This document shows, in pieces, positions 46,184 to 55,129 of a DNA stretch of 64,000 nucleotides. Origin of the DNA: Kitasatospora sp. NBC_00240 (GTDB lineage: Bacteria > Actinomycetota > Actinomycetes > Streptomycetales > Streptomycetaceae). The notes below the pieces were generated by a model. That model was not told the DNA's origin, searched no databases, and saw only the letters and a list, made by a program, of their open reading frames with translations. The stretch spans positions 7,750,001-7,814,000 of the forward strand of contig NZ_JAPEMU010000001.1 in the NCBI RefSeq assembly GCF_026342405.1, read 5' to 3'. Every line of letters starts with the position of its first letter. The stretch's first letter is position 1. The translations under genes and the position numbers were made by a program.

Positions 46184-47779
46184 ATGACCTCGACCCGCCC
46201 CGGCCCCGCCTGGCTGACCGACGCCGTCCTCTACCAGATCTATCCGCAGACCTATGCCGACTCCGACGGCGACGGCATCGGCGACTTCGCCGGCATCACC
46301 GCCCGCCTGGACCACCTCGCCTGGCTCGGCATCGACGCGCTCTGGCTCAACCCGTGCTTCGCCTCCCCGTTCCGCGACGCCGGCTACGACGTCTCCGACT
46401 ACCTCAGCACGGCGCCCCGGTACGGCGGCACCGACGACCTGGTGGCGCTGGTGGACGCGGCCCGCGCCCGGGGCATCAAAGTCCTGCTCGACCTGGTGGC
46501 CGGGCACACCTCCGACCGGCACCCGTGGTTCCTCGCCTCGGCCGGCGACGCGGCGGACCACCGTTACATCTGGTCCGACCGGCCCGCCGAGGGATTCGTC
46601 GCCTCGCCCGGCACCCGGGCCGGCTGGTACCTGCCGAACTTCTTCGACTGCCAGCCCGCACTCAACTTCGGCTACGCCCGGACGAACGCGGCCGAGCCCT
46701 GGCGCCAGGGCGTGGACGCCGAGGGCCCGCGTGCCAACCGCGCGGCGCTGTACGAGATCATGGACCACTGGCTGCGGCTCGGCATCGCCGGCTTCCGGGT
46801 CGACATGGCCTCCTCGCTGGTCAAGGACGACCCGGGCAAGACCGAGACCGCCAAGCTCTGGACCGAACTACGGGACCGGCTGGACCGCGAGCACCCGCAG
46901 GCGGCGCTCTTCGCCGAGTGGGGCGACCCGGCCGCGGCCGTCGCGGCCGGGTTCCACGCCGACTTCTTCCTGCAGTTCGGCGGCCCCGACGACGGCCTGC
47001 CGCTGCGCTCGCTCTGGAACAACAACGCCGGTACGGTGCACGAGCAATGGCAGCAGGGCCCGTGCTAATTCGACGCGGCGGGCCAGGGTTCGCCGCGGTA
47101 CTTCATCGACGCCTGGCGGGCCGCCGCGGACCTGACCGAGGGCGCCGGGCACCTCGCGTTGCCCACCGCCAACCACGACTTCTCGCGGCTGTGCACCGGC
47201 CCGCGCACCCGGGAGCAGCTCGCCGCCGCGTTCGCCTTCCAGCTCACCTGGCCGACCGTGCCCGCCGTGTACTACGGCGACGAGATCGGCATGCGCTACC
47301 TGCCCGGCCTGCCCGACACCGAGGGCAGCGTGCTCGGCCCCCGGTACAACCGGGCCGGGTCGCGCACCCCCATGCAGTGGGAGCCGGGTCCGGAGGCGGG
47401 TTTCTCCACCGCTCCCGCGGACCGGTTCTACCTGCCGGTCGACCCCGACCCGGACCGCCCCGACGTGGCCACCCAGCGGGCCGACCCCGACTCCCTGCTC
47501 CAGCTGGTCCGGCGCCTGATCGCGCTGCGGCGCGCGCACCCCGCCCTCGGCGCGCACGGCACGGTCGAGGTGCTGCACGACGGCTACCCACTGGTCCACC
47601 TGCGCGGCGGCCGCTACCTGGTGGCCGTCAACCCCGGCCGGGAGCCGGTGGAGTTGCCGCTCCCGCTCGCGGCTCGGGCCGTGGCGGGGGCCCGGGTGCT
47701 GGAGGCCAGGGGTGTCGGCCTGGGTGCCGGGACGCTGCGGGCGGACGGGTTCTCGTACGGGATCTTCGAACTCGGCTGA
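46184..47779 (+). pseudogene. Amylase-family glycosidase (trehalose-synthase-like) with in-frame TAA
   Basis: One continuous frame of 532 codons encodes a GH13 enzyme but is cut by TAA at 47066-47068 (codon 295). Before it: DAVLYQIYPQTYADSDGDGIGD, DLVAGHTSD, nucleophile D207 (FRVDMASS) and acid/base E245 (FAEWGDP). After it, in the same frame: FDAAGQGSPRYFIDAW, the transition-state Asp D332 (TANHDF), YYGDEIGMRYLPG and the C-terminal beta domain. The 294-aa product lacks D332 and should be inactive. A sense codon such as TAC or TTC would restore a full protein, so a single point mutation is enough. Read-through or sequencing error cannot be excluded. TAA is rare in this genome. Confidence 0.75.
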
Positions 47780-47790
47780 GCCGGCCGGAT

Positions 47791-47840
47791 CCGTCGGTGC
47801 GGCCCGTCGGTGCGGCCCGTCGGTGCGGCCCGCCGGTGCG
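47791..47840. repeat. 13-bp tandem repeat after the amylase pseudogene
   Basis: Unit CCGTCGGTGCGGC: three perfect copies (47791-47829) and a partial degenerate one to 47840, between the broken amylase gene and the next membrane protein gene. Confidence 0.75.
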
Positions 47841-47887
47841 AGACTGACCCGCCGGAAGCGGTGCGGCGGTCTCGGAGGTGCGGGCGG

Positions 47888-48451
47888 ATGGGTGAGCAGC
47901 GGGCAAGGGTGACCTGGGAGCGGCGGTTGCCGGGCTTTCTCCATCCGCCGGCCCTGCTGGACACCCCGGGGAGCAGCGCGGACCGGGTGGTCGCGCCGCG
48001 GCTGGCGCTGTTCTTCCTGACCGCGGCGGCGGTTCTGGTGCCGTGGACCACCTGGCTGTTCCTGACCCTGCCGGAGCGGGAGCAGGCGGAGCGGTGGAAC
48101 GTCGCCTGGGGCGGGTTCGACGCCCTGCTGGTGATCGTGTTCGCCGGGCCGGCGGTGCGCATACTCCGGCTGTCGGTGAAGAGCGCGGCCGTGAACGCCG
48201 TGGCGGCCGCCCTGCTGGTGGTCGACGCCTGGTTCGACGTGATGCTGGCGCCCGCCGGGGAGCTGCCGGTGGCCCTGCTGATGGCGGGGTTGGTCGAGCT
48301 GCCGATGGCGTTCCTCTGCGCGCGGACCTCGCTGCGGGTGCTGTCGCTGATGGAGCAGGCGCGGCCGTACCTGGTGGAGGCCGGGTTCACGGTCCGGCAG
48401 GGGCGGTTGGTGCCTCCGGAGGACTGGGCGCGGGAGGGTGCGCGGGGGTAG
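47888..48451 (+). CDS. Small membrane protein, unknown function
   Basis: 187-aa protein with about four transmembrane segments (RLALFFLTAAAVLVPWTTWLF, GFDALLVIVFAGPAVRIL, AVNAVAAALLVVDAWFDVML, LPVALLMAGLVELPMAFL) and a basic cytoplasmic tail. ATG with GGAGG nine bases upstream. Similar proteins are widespread in streptomycetes without an assigned role. The short acidic WFDVM in helix 3 is the only charged membrane feature. Confidence 0.7.
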   Translation: MGEQRARVTWERRLPGFLHPPALLDTPGSSADRVVAPRLALFFLTAAAVLVPWTTWLFLTLPEREQAERWNVAWGGFDALLVIVFAGPAVRILRLSVKSAAVNAVAAALLVVDAWFDVMLAPAGELPVALLMAGLVELPMAFLCARTSLRVLSLMEQARPYLVEAGFTVRQGRLVPPEDWAREGARG

Positions 48452-48513
48452 CTCGCCGGGGCCCGGCGTTCCGAACGGTTTCCTCGGGCCACCGGGCCCC
48501 GGCCGGTCCGTGG

Positions 48514-49596
48514 TCAGGCCCCCGCCGGGGGTTGCGTCCGGCCCTCGACCAGGTCGGTGAGGCCGTCGAGCAGGGAGCGGAGCCCGAACTCGAAGAGCGT
48601 GTCGAGGTCGAGGTCGTAGCCGCCCTCGATCGACTGGACGAGCCTGCTGAACACCGGGTAGCGGGGCGAGGTGGTGATGGCCCGGAAGGCGGGGGCCTGA
48701 CGGTCCATCCACTCGTCCTCGGAGAGGCCGCTGGCGGCCTCGGCCTGGGCCTCGCGTTCCAGGTTGGCCGCGATGCCCTCGACGTAGCCGTAGACCAGCA
48801 CGTGCACGTCGAGCATGGTCCTGGCGTCGAGGCCGCGGCCGTCCAGCGCGCTGAGCGCCCATTCGGCGTGGACCATCAGGTTGGGCAGCAGCAGGGGTCG
48901 GGTGAGCGACCCGAGCTGGGCCAGCCAGGGGTGCCGGCGGAACAGCGACCACAGCGTCCGCGCGCTCAACTCCAGCTGTGCGCGCCAGCCTTCCGGGGCG
49001 GTGGCGGGGTACGCCGCCTCACCGAATGCCGAGTCGGCCATCAGCAGCAGGAGTTCCTCCTTGCTGCCGACGTACCGGTAGGGGGACATCGCGGCCACGC
49101 CCAGCCGCGCCGCCACCCCGCGCATGGAGAGCGCGGTGAGCCCCTCGGCGTCGACGATCTCCACGGCGGCGCGGACGATCCGGGCCCGGGTCAGCTCCTG
49201 GTCGCTCTCAGGCTGGCTCTCCGGGCCGGTTTCCTGCTCCGGGCCCGGGGCGGGGAGTGGCGCGTGGTCCGTCCGGCGGCTCGCCCGGGCGGGCGGCTCG
49301 CCCGGCGTCCGGGCCGGGTGCCGACCCTGGCCCCGGTGCCGGCCCTGTTCGCGGACCGGGCCCGGGGTGCGGACCCCGGGCGCCACCACGGTGCCGACCC
49401 GGGGGCGGGACTCCACCAGCCCCTCCAGGCTCAGCGTGGTCAGCACCTTGGTGGCGGTGGCCAGGGCCACCCCCCATTCCTCGGCGATCCGGCGGGTCGA
49501 CGGCACCCGCTCGCCCGCGGCGAGCTCGCCCTCGGTGATACGTCGGCGGAGTTCGGCGGCGATGCGCCGGAACGGTGGGTCGGTCTCCGGGGTCAC
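48514..49596 (-). CDS. GntR-TetR fused two-domain transcriptional regulator
   Basis: 360-aa regulator with two separate DNA-binding domains. Residues ~8-75 are a GntR winged helix (RIAAELRRRITEGEL, VPSTRRIAEEWGVALATATK, LEGLVESRPRVGTVVAPG). A low-complexity linker follows, then a TetR HTH at ~150-190 (RIVRAAVEIVDAEGL, GVAARLGVAAMSPYRYVGSKEEL) and a TetR ligand/dimer domain to the end. GTG at 49596 with GGGAG upstream. It diverges from a FAD monooxygenase whose promoter carries two different operator types, described separately. Likely a drug-responsive repressor of that enzyme. Confidence 0.88.
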   Translation of the reverse strand: MTPETDPPFRRIAAELRRRITEGELAAGERVPSTRRIAEEWGVALATATKVLTTLSLEGLVESRPRVGTVVAPGVRTPGPVREQGRHRGQGRHPARTPGEPPARASRRTDHAPLPAPGPEQETGPESQPESDQELTRARIVRAAVEIVDAEGLTALSMRGVAARLGVAAMSPYRYVGSKEELLLLMADSAFGEAAYPATAPEGWRAQLELSARTLWSLFRRHPWLAQLGSLTRPLLLPNLMVHAEWALSALDGRGLDARTMLDVHVLVYGYVEGIAANLEREAQAEAASGLSEDEWMDRQAPAFRAITTSPRYPVFSRLVQSIEGGYDLDLDTLFEFGLRSLLDGLTDLVEGRTQPPAGA

Positions 49597-49637
49597 GACG
49601 GCGGGCTCCCAAGAAATATTTTTCGGACGCGTGAATC

Positions 49638-49651
49638 CTGTACTAGTGCAG
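49638..49651. promoter_or_regulatory. GntR-type operator (CTGTACTAGTGCAG)
   Basis: A near-perfect 14-bp palindrome centred on CTAG, 42 bases upstream of the GntR-TetR start. A related half-site, CTAGTACACAG, lies at 49701-49711. The core TGTACTAGTGCA is identical to that at 22575-22586. Confidence 0.55.
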
Positions 49652-49726
49652 AGCCTAGCAGGGAAGGCTCGCTCGAATGGCCCGGATGGAGGTCTCTGAG
49701 CTAGTACACAGAAGGGAAAAGGGCGA

Positions 49727-49776
49727 TTGGCAGGGCTGCGCGTACGGCGTACATTCAGAAGCGCGTACATCGTACA
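49727..49776 (+). promoter_or_regulatory. Promoter and TetR-type operators of the monooxygenase
   Basis: TTGGCA (49727-49732), 17 bases, TACATT (49750-49755) make a good promoter. Two copies of CGTACNNCGTACA, at 49741-49753 and 49764-49776, cover the -10 and the start region, 23 bases apart. This is the layout of TetR-family repression. Confidence 0.65.
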
Positions 49777-49788
49777 AAGGAGCTTGCC

Positions 49789-50898
49789 ATGAAGACTGTC
49801 CTGATTTCCGGCGGCGGCATCGCCGGATCCGCCCTGGCCCACTGGCTGCGCCGTCAGGGCTTCGCCCCGACCGTTGTCGAACGGGCGCCCGCCCCGCGGA
49901 CCGGCGGCCAGACGATCGACGTCCGCGGCGCCGCCCTCACCGTCGTCCGGCGGATGGGCCTGCTGGACCAGCTGACGGCGCTGCGCACCAGGATGAGGGG
50001 GATGTCGGTGCTCGACGCCGACGGCAAGGAGCTCTCGCGCTCCACCGAGTCGACCTTCAGCAGCGGCCGGCTCGACAGCGACGACCTGGAGCTGCTGCGC
50101 GAGGACCTCGTCGGCGTCCTGTACGAAAAGGTCCGCGCCGAGGCCGAGTTCGTGTTCGGGGACGCCGTCGCCGAACTCGACCAGGACGAGCACGGCGTGC
50201 GAGTCCTGTTCGAGAGCGGGCGGCGGCGCCGCTTCGACCTGGTGGTCGGCGCGGACGGCCTGCACTCCGCCGTCCGGCGGCTGGCGTTCGGGCCGACCGA
50301 GCAGTACCTCCAGCACCTGGGGATGCACCTGGCCGTCTTCGGCGCCGAGAACTTCCTCGGCCTGGACAACTGGCAGGTCTGGCTCCGGGACGGCTCGGCC
50401 GGCTACGGCATCTCCCCGGTGCGCGACAACACCGAGCTGCGGATCACCTTCGGCTTCGAGTCGGGCCCGCTCGACCCCGGCCCGCGCGGCGCCGACGTCC
50501 AGCGGCAGCTGATCGCCGACCGGATGGCCGAGCTGAGCTGGGAGACGCCGAGGCTGCTGCGGGCGCTGTGGGCGGCCCCCGACTTCTACGCCGACGCCAT
50601 GGCCCGGATCAGCATGCCGAGTTGGTCCGCCGGGCGGGCCGTGCTGCTGGGTGACGCGGGCTACTGCGCGTCCCCGCTGTCCGGGCAGGGCACCAGCCTG
50701 GCGCTGGTCGGCGCGTACGTCCTGGCCGACGCGCTGGGCCGCGCGGACGGTGACCACCGGGTCGCTTTCGCCCGCTACGAGCAGCGGATGCGGCCGTTCG
50801 TCGACCTCAACCAGGCCCTGGCGACCGAGAATCCGGGCGGGCCGGCCTCCGAGGCCTCGGTCGAGCACGCCAAGAACGCGATCGCCCTGGACGACTGA
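49789..50898 (+). CDS. FAD-dependent monooxygenase (TetX-like)
   Basis: 369-aa class A flavoprotein hydroxylase. FAD fold VLISGGGIAGSALAHWLRRQG, the DG motif VVGADGLHSAVRRLAFG near residue 165, and the second FAD motif VLLGDAGYCASPLSGQGTSLAL near 285. RTGGQTIDVRGAAL is shared with TetX and other antibiotic-modifying hydroxylases. It may inactivate or tailor an aromatic compound; the substrate is unknown. ATG with AAAGGAG six bases upstream. Divergently transcribed from the GntR-TetR regulator, which is the likely controller. Confidence 0.9.
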   Translation: MKTVLISGGGIAGSALAHWLRRQGFAPTVVERAPAPRTGGQTIDVRGAALTVVRRMGLLDQLTALRTRMRGMSVLDADGKELSRSTESTFSSGRLDSDDLELLREDLVGVLYEKVRAEAEFVFGDAVAELDQDEHGVRVLFESGRRRRFDLVVGADGLHSAVRRLAFGPTEQYLQHLGMHLAVFGAENFLGLDNWQVWLRDGSAGYGISPVRDNTELRITFGFESGPLDPGPRGADVQRQLIADRMAELSWETPRLLRALWAAPDFYADAMARISMPSWSAGRAVLLGDAGYCASPLSGQGTSLALVGAYVLADALGRADGDHRVAFARYEQRMRPFVDLNQALATENPGGPASEASVEHAKNAIALDD

Positions 50899-51077
50899 CC
50901 GGATGGCTGACCGGACGACCGGACGACCGACCGGACGGCTGGGCCGAGGGCGTCGTACGGCCGCGACCGGGGAGCGGGGCCTGCGACACGGTCGCGGCGC
51001 CGGGGTCGGCCGGCTTCGCCGGTGGCTCGTGTCGGGCCGGCTCCTGTCGGGTGGCGGGGGAGGAACCGGCCGCCGGG

Positions 51078-51899
51078 CTACCGGCTCCGGCCGGTGGCGA
51101 CCTCGATCGCGGAGCGGGGCGCCCGCCCGAGCAGAGCGCGGAGATCGCCGCCCGTACGGTCCAGGAAGCCGGCCGCGACGGCGGAGCAGGTCCCGAGGAC
51201 CATCGGCACCTGGAAGGATGCGGCGCCGGCGGCGGTCAGGCGCTCGCGGGCCAGGGCGAGGGGCTCGGACTCGTAGGCGACGCCCGGACCGTAGGCGCGG
51301 GCGAGGTCGTCGCCGCCGACGGCGTGCTCGCCGACCAGTTCGTAGGAGCGCCCCGCGTGCGCGGCCGCCTCGCGGACGACCGTCGCCGCGGCGTCCGCGA
51401 GGTCGGCGCGGGCCACCGCGGCCAGCCGGCCCCGGCCCAGCGGGGCGGTGAGCCTGCCGTCCGGGGCCGGCGCGGCGAGCTGTCCCAGCAGTTCGGCGTA
51501 CAGACCGTTGCGCAGGATCGTCCAGTCCGCGGAGCCGCCCCGCAGCCGGCGCTCGGTCCAGCGGTGCGGGAGGGCGTAGGGCAGGTGGTCGCCGTCGCCG
51601 GTCAGGCTGGTGTAGACGATGTGCCGCACACCGGCCTGCTCGGCCGCGTCGACGGCGGCCCCGTGGCGGGCGATCACGGTGTCGTCCTCGCCGTACCCGG
51701 CGGAGACCAGCAGCAGGACGTCCACCCCGGCGAAGGCGTCGGCGAGGGTTTCGGGGGCGTCGAAGTCGAGGCGGCGTACGGGCAGTTGCACGCGGACGCG
51801 CTCCGGTGCGCGGGTGCCGAGGACGACGTCGTCGCGGTCGGCCAGCCGCTCGGCGATCAGGGTGCCCAGGCCGCCGGTGGCGCCGGTGAGGAGGATCAA
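51078..51899 (-). CDS. NAD(P)H-binding NmrA-like protein
   Basis: 273-aa atypical short-chain dehydrogenase of the NmrA/QOR2 type. The Rossmann fold starts LLTGATGGLGTLIAERLADR; YTSLTGDG and WTILRNGLYAEL are family motifs. The catalytic YxxxK is not conserved, as usual. The TTG at 51899 is chosen because AAGGAG lies six bases before it; an ATG further upstream is possible. HxlR regulators paired with NmrA-like quinone oxidoreductases respond to electrophiles, and here an HxlR gene diverges 84 bases away. Confidence 0.82.
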   Translation of the reverse strand: MILLTGATGGLGTLIAERLADRDDVVLGTRAPERVRVQLPVRRLDFDAPETLADAFAGVDVLLLVSAGYGEDDTVIARHGAAVDAAEQAGVRHIVYTSLTGDGDHLPYALPHRWTERRLRGGSADWTILRNGLYAELLGQLAAPAPDGRLTAPLGRGRLAAVARADLADAAATVVREAAAHAGRSYELVGEHAVGGDDLARAYGPGVAYESEPLALARERLTAAGAASFQVPMVLGTCSAVAAGFLDRTGGDLRALLGRAPRSAIEVATGRSR

Positions 51900-51983
51900 G
51901 GGGTGCTCCTTGCGGGGTAGGTTCTCTTCGGTAACCAGCAACATCCTGCGGTTTCGCCCGACCGGGCATAAGGAGGCACTTCC

Positions 51984-52394
51984 ATGTCGGTAGGGCACAC
52001 CGGGATAACCACCGAGCCCGTGGTCAGCTGCGAGGAGCACGAGGACTGCGGCATCCGCGACGTCCTCGACCGGATCGGCGACAAGTGGTCCGTCCTGGTC
52101 GTCGTCGAACTGGCGCAGGGCATGCGGCGCTTCCGCCAGTTGCAGCGCGCCGTCCCGGGCATCTCCCAGCGCATGCTGACGCTCACCGTGCGCAGGCTGG
52201 AGCGCGACGGGCTGCTCACCCGTACCGTCCACCCGACCGTTCCGCCCCAGGTCGAGTACGCGCTGACGCCGATGGGGCACAGCCTGACCCACCTGGTCCG
52301 GGCGCTCGCCGACTGGTCGCTGGAGCACCGGGATGCCATCGGCGTGGCCCGTCAGGAGTGGGACGCGGCGAACCCCGGGTCCGGGATCCGCTGA
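51984..52394 (+). CDS. HxlR-family winged-helix regulator
   Basis: 136-aa HxlR-type regulator with CEEHEDCGIRDVLDRIGDKWSVLVVVEL, then RRFRQLQRAVPGISQRMLTLTVRRLERDGL (recognition helix) and PPQVEYALTPMGHSL (wing). The N-terminal cysteines C17 and C23 could be redox sensors as in HypR/YodB; this is inference. ATG with AAGGAGG upstream. It probably controls the divergent NmrA-like gene. Confidence 0.88.
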   Translation: MSVGHTGITTEPVVSCEEHEDCGIRDVLDRIGDKWSVLVVVELAQGMRRFRQLQRAVPGISQRMLTLTVRRLERDGLLTRTVHPTVPPQVEYALTPMGHSLTHLVRALADWSLEHRDAIGVARQEWDAANPGSGIR

Positions 52395-52466
52395 CGGGCC
52401 GCCGACCGGACGGTCGAGGACGCCCCGCCGGCCGGGCCGGCCACCCGGTGGCCCGGGGCGCGGCCG

Positions 52467-53618
52467 TCAGGAGTCCAGCCAGGCGGTGAGCTCCTCGGTG
52501 TGCTCGCCCAGGCGCGGTGGCCGCCGGTCGTAGCGGGGCGGGGTGCGGGAGAGGCCGATCGGGTTGGCCACCAGGTCCAGCGGGCCGTGCTCGCCGGCCA
52601 CCGTGGCGCGCGGCCCGAGGCCCAGCGACTCGGCCAGGCCGAAGGCGCCGGCCAGGTCGTTCACCGGGCCGCAGGGCACCCCGAGCGGGGTGAGCAGTTC
52701 GAACCACTCGGCGGCGGTCCGGCCGGCCAGCAGGGCGGAGAGCGTGGCGGCCAGCTCGGCCACGTGCGCGACCCGGTCGGTGTTGGTCACGAACCGCTGG
52801 TCCCGGGCGAGCTCCGGCGCGGCCAGCCCCTCGCAGAGCGCCGCGAACTGACGGTCGTTGCCGACGGCGATCACCAGCTGCCGGTCGGCGGCCTCGAACA
52901 CCTCGTACGGGGCGATCGACGGATGCCGGTTGCCGAGGATCCCGGGCACCGCGCCCGCCAGCGTGTAGCCGGCGGCCTGGTTGACCATGCTCGACAGCAG
53001 CGAGGTGAGCAGGTTGACCTCGACGTGCTGGCCCTCGCCGGTCGCCTCCCGCTCGCGCAGCGCGGCCAGCACCCCCACGGCGGCATGCAGCCCGGTGAGC
53101 ACGTCCACCAGGGCCACGCCGGTCTTCACCGGCTCGCCCGGGCCCGGGCCGGTGACGCTCATCAGGCCGCCGACCGCCTGCACCAGCAGGTCGTACCCGG
53201 GCAGAGCGGCACCCGGGCCGGGCCCGAACCCGCTCACCGAGCAGTACACCAGGCCGGGGTTGAGGGCCTGCGCCCGTTCGTACCCGAGGCCGTGCCGCGC
53301 CATCGTGCCGGGGCGGAAGTTCTCGAACAACACGTCTGCGCGGCGCACGAGTTCGACCGCGCGGGCGTGGTCGGCGGGATCCCGCAGGTCCAGGGTCAGC
53401 GAGCGCTTGTTGCGGTTCACCGAGAGGAAGTACGTCGCCTCGCCCTCGGCGTGCGGCGGCCCCCAGGCCCGGGTGTCGTCGCCGCCCGCCGGGTGCTCGA
53501 CCTTGACGACGTCCGCCCCGAGGTCGGCCAGCAGCATGGTGGCGTACGGGGCTGCCAGTACCCGGCCGAAGTCGGCGACCAGGACGCCCGAGAGCGGCAG
53601 GCCGCCGCCGCCGGTCAT
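52467..53618 (-). CDS. CaiB/BaiF family III CoA transferase
   Basis: 383-aa class III CoA transferase. LPLSGVLVADFGRVLAAPYATMLLADLGADVVKVEHP, NKRSLTLDLRDP, GLVYCSVSGFG and GVPCGPVNDLAG are characteristic. The catalytic aspartate of the family (Asp169 in formyl-CoA transferase, normally SLLDS here) is replaced: the aligned segment reads VNLLTSLLSS, with T205. The enzyme may therefore use another residue or another reaction. Substrate unknown; no acyl-CoA genes adjacent. The 329 bases upstream (53619-53947) hold no gene, only a 16-bp duplication near 53832. Confidence 0.85.
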   Translation of the reverse strand: MTGGGGLPLSGVLVADFGRVLAAPYATMLLADLGADVVKVEHPAGGDDTRAWGPPHAEGEATYFLSVNRNKRSLTLDLRDPADHARAVELVRRADVLFENFRPGTMARHGLGYERAQALNPGLVYCSVSGFGPGPGAALPGYDLLVQAVGGLMSVTGPGPGEPVKTGVALVDVLTGLHAAVGVLAALREREATGEGQHVEVNLLTSLLSSMVNQAAGYTLAGAVPGILGNRHPSIAPYEVFEAADRQLVIAVGNDRQFAALCEGLAAPELARDQRFVTNTDRVAHVAELAATLSALLAGRTAAEWFELLTPLGVPCGPVNDLAGAFGLAESLGLGPRATVAGEHGPLDLVANPIGLSRTPPRYDRRPPRLGEHTEELTAWLDS

Positions 53619-53947
53619 CGGCGGCCGCCCGGCCGTCGCCCGCCCGCCGGCGGCCCCGCGGTCGCCGCTGTGCTTCCTCGCATGACACCCTCCCAGCTCC
53701 GAACCTGCCGCCGTCCGACGGGGCGGCGCCGACCGGGACCGGCTCCGGGCGGGAGCGGTCCGTGGCGAACATTCTGGAGCCGCGCGGGCGCGGAGGGGGT
53801 GGACGCGGTGTCCTGGCCTCGGGGTGTCGCCAGGACAGGGTGCCGCGAGGACAGGGTGCCGACAGGGCGGAGCGTCGGCAGGGCCGGGGCGCCGCGGGGC
53901 GGCCGGGACTTCCGCCCCGCCCCGCCGCCCCGCGGTGCCGACCGGGG

Positions 53948-54982
53948 TCAGTCGCGGTCCCCCGGGTAGCGCAGGCCGATCCGCCGGCGGACGGTGTCCA
54001 GGGTGCCCATCAGGGCCAGCGTGCCGTCCAGCGGGACGAGCGGGGACTCGACCGCCCCCGCGCGCAGGCAGCGCATCACCTCCGCCGCCTCGTACCGGTA
54101 GCCGTGCCCGGCCTCGCGCGGGAACCGGAACTCCTCCGGCTCGTGCCCGCGGCGGTGCAGCACGAAGGAGTCCGGCCGGTAGAAGTCGCGGGGGATCTCG
54201 ATCCGACCCAGCGAGCCGCCGATCTCGGCCCGCTGCGCGCTGTCCGAGACGATCGAGCAGGACAGGACGGCGTGCGCCCCGCCCGGGTGCCCGAGCAGGA
54301 TGCCGGTGTTGTCGTCCACGCCGTCGGGAGCGATCCGCCCCCAGGCCTGGACGCTGTCCGGCGTGCCCAGCAGCAACTGGGCGAAGGCCAGCGGGTAGAC
54401 CCCGATGTCCAGCAGCGCACCGCCGCCGGCGGCCGGGTCGCGCAGCCGCCCGCTCGTGCCGGGCTCTGCGGCGAAGGCGAACTCGGCCTGGACGGTTCTT
54501 ACTTCACCGATCGCGCCGTCGTCGATCAGCTGGGTGAGGCGGCGGACGGCCGGGTCCAGATAGGTCCACATCGCCTCCATCAGGAAGACCCCGCGCTCGC
54601 GCGCCAGGCGTACCAGGTCCTGCGCCTCGGGCAGGTTGAGGGTGAAGGGCTTCTCGCAGAGCACCGGCTTCCCGGCCGCCAGCAGGAGGGCGGTGGCGGC
54701 GTGGTGCTGGGCGTGCGGGGTGGCGACGTAGACGACGTCGACCTCCGGGTCCTTGGCCAGCTGCTCCCAACTGCCGTACGCCCGGGGGATGTCGTGCCGG
54801 TCGGCGAAGCGTCGGGCGGACTCCTCGGTCCGCGAGGCGACCGCGGTGAGGCGGGCGTCCGGGAGCAGGGCGAGGTCCTCGGCGAAGGCGGTGGCGATGG
54901 CGCCGGTGGCGAGGATGCCCCAGCGGACCGGCGGGGTGGTGGGAGTGGCGGGGGCGGTGCGGTGATCGGTGGGGGCGGTCAT
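53948..54982 (-). CDS. Gfo/Idh/MocA family oxidoreductase
   Basis: 344-aa NAD(P)-dependent sugar or inositol dehydrogenase family. Rossmann fold VRWGILATGAIATAFAEDLAL, catalytic EKPF motif (VLCEKPFTLN near residue 100), and the C-terminal beta domain (FAFAAEPGTSGRLRDP, GGGALLDIGVYPL). ATG at 54982. A perfect 14-bp CebR-type palindrome lies 62 bases upstream, which suggests control by cello-oligosaccharides. Likely substrate is a sugar or glycoside derivative; the reaction is unknown. Confidence 0.88.
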   Translation of the reverse strand: MTAPTDHRTAPATPTTPPVRWGILATGAIATAFAEDLALLPDARLTAVASRTEESARRFADRHDIPRAYGSWEQLAKDPEVDVVYVATPHAQHHAATALLLAAGKPVLCEKPFTLNLPEAQDLVRLARERGVFLMEAMWTYLDPAVRRLTQLIDDGAIGEVRTVQAEFAFAAEPGTSGRLRDPAAGGGALLDIGVYPLAFAQLLLGTPDSVQAWGRIAPDGVDDNTGILLGHPGGAHAVLSCSIVSDSAQRAEIGGSLGRIEIPRDFYRPDSFVLHRRGHEPEEFRFPREAGHGYRYEAAEVMRCLRAGAVESPLVPLDGTLALMGTLDTVRRRIGLRYPGDRD

Positions 54983-55043
54983 GGGGCCCGTTCTGGTCGG
55001 GGCGGCCGCTCGGCGCGGTCGGCGGTGTCCGTATCGGAGCATA

Positions 55044-55057
55044 TGGGAGCGCTCCCA
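55044..55057. promoter_or_regulatory. CebR-type operator
   Basis: TGGGAGCGCTCCCA, a perfect palindrome, is identical to the consensus CebR box of Streptomyces, which keeps cellobiose/cellotriose genes repressed. It sits between the Gfo/Idh/MocA gene start and the TmrB-like gene stop, in AT-richer flanks (CATA, AAAGAATGAT). Confidence 0.8.
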
Positions 55058-55129
55058 AAGAATGATCCCGGGGGCCGATCAGGCCTGCCCGGAAGGGCCA
55101 GCTCCATCGGCGGCGGGCCCGCCGCCGGC

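Noticed and set aside
47159..47779. Separate gene for the second half of the amylase
   Set aside because: It is in the same frame as the first half, lacks its own ribosome binding site, and starts inside the catalytic domain.
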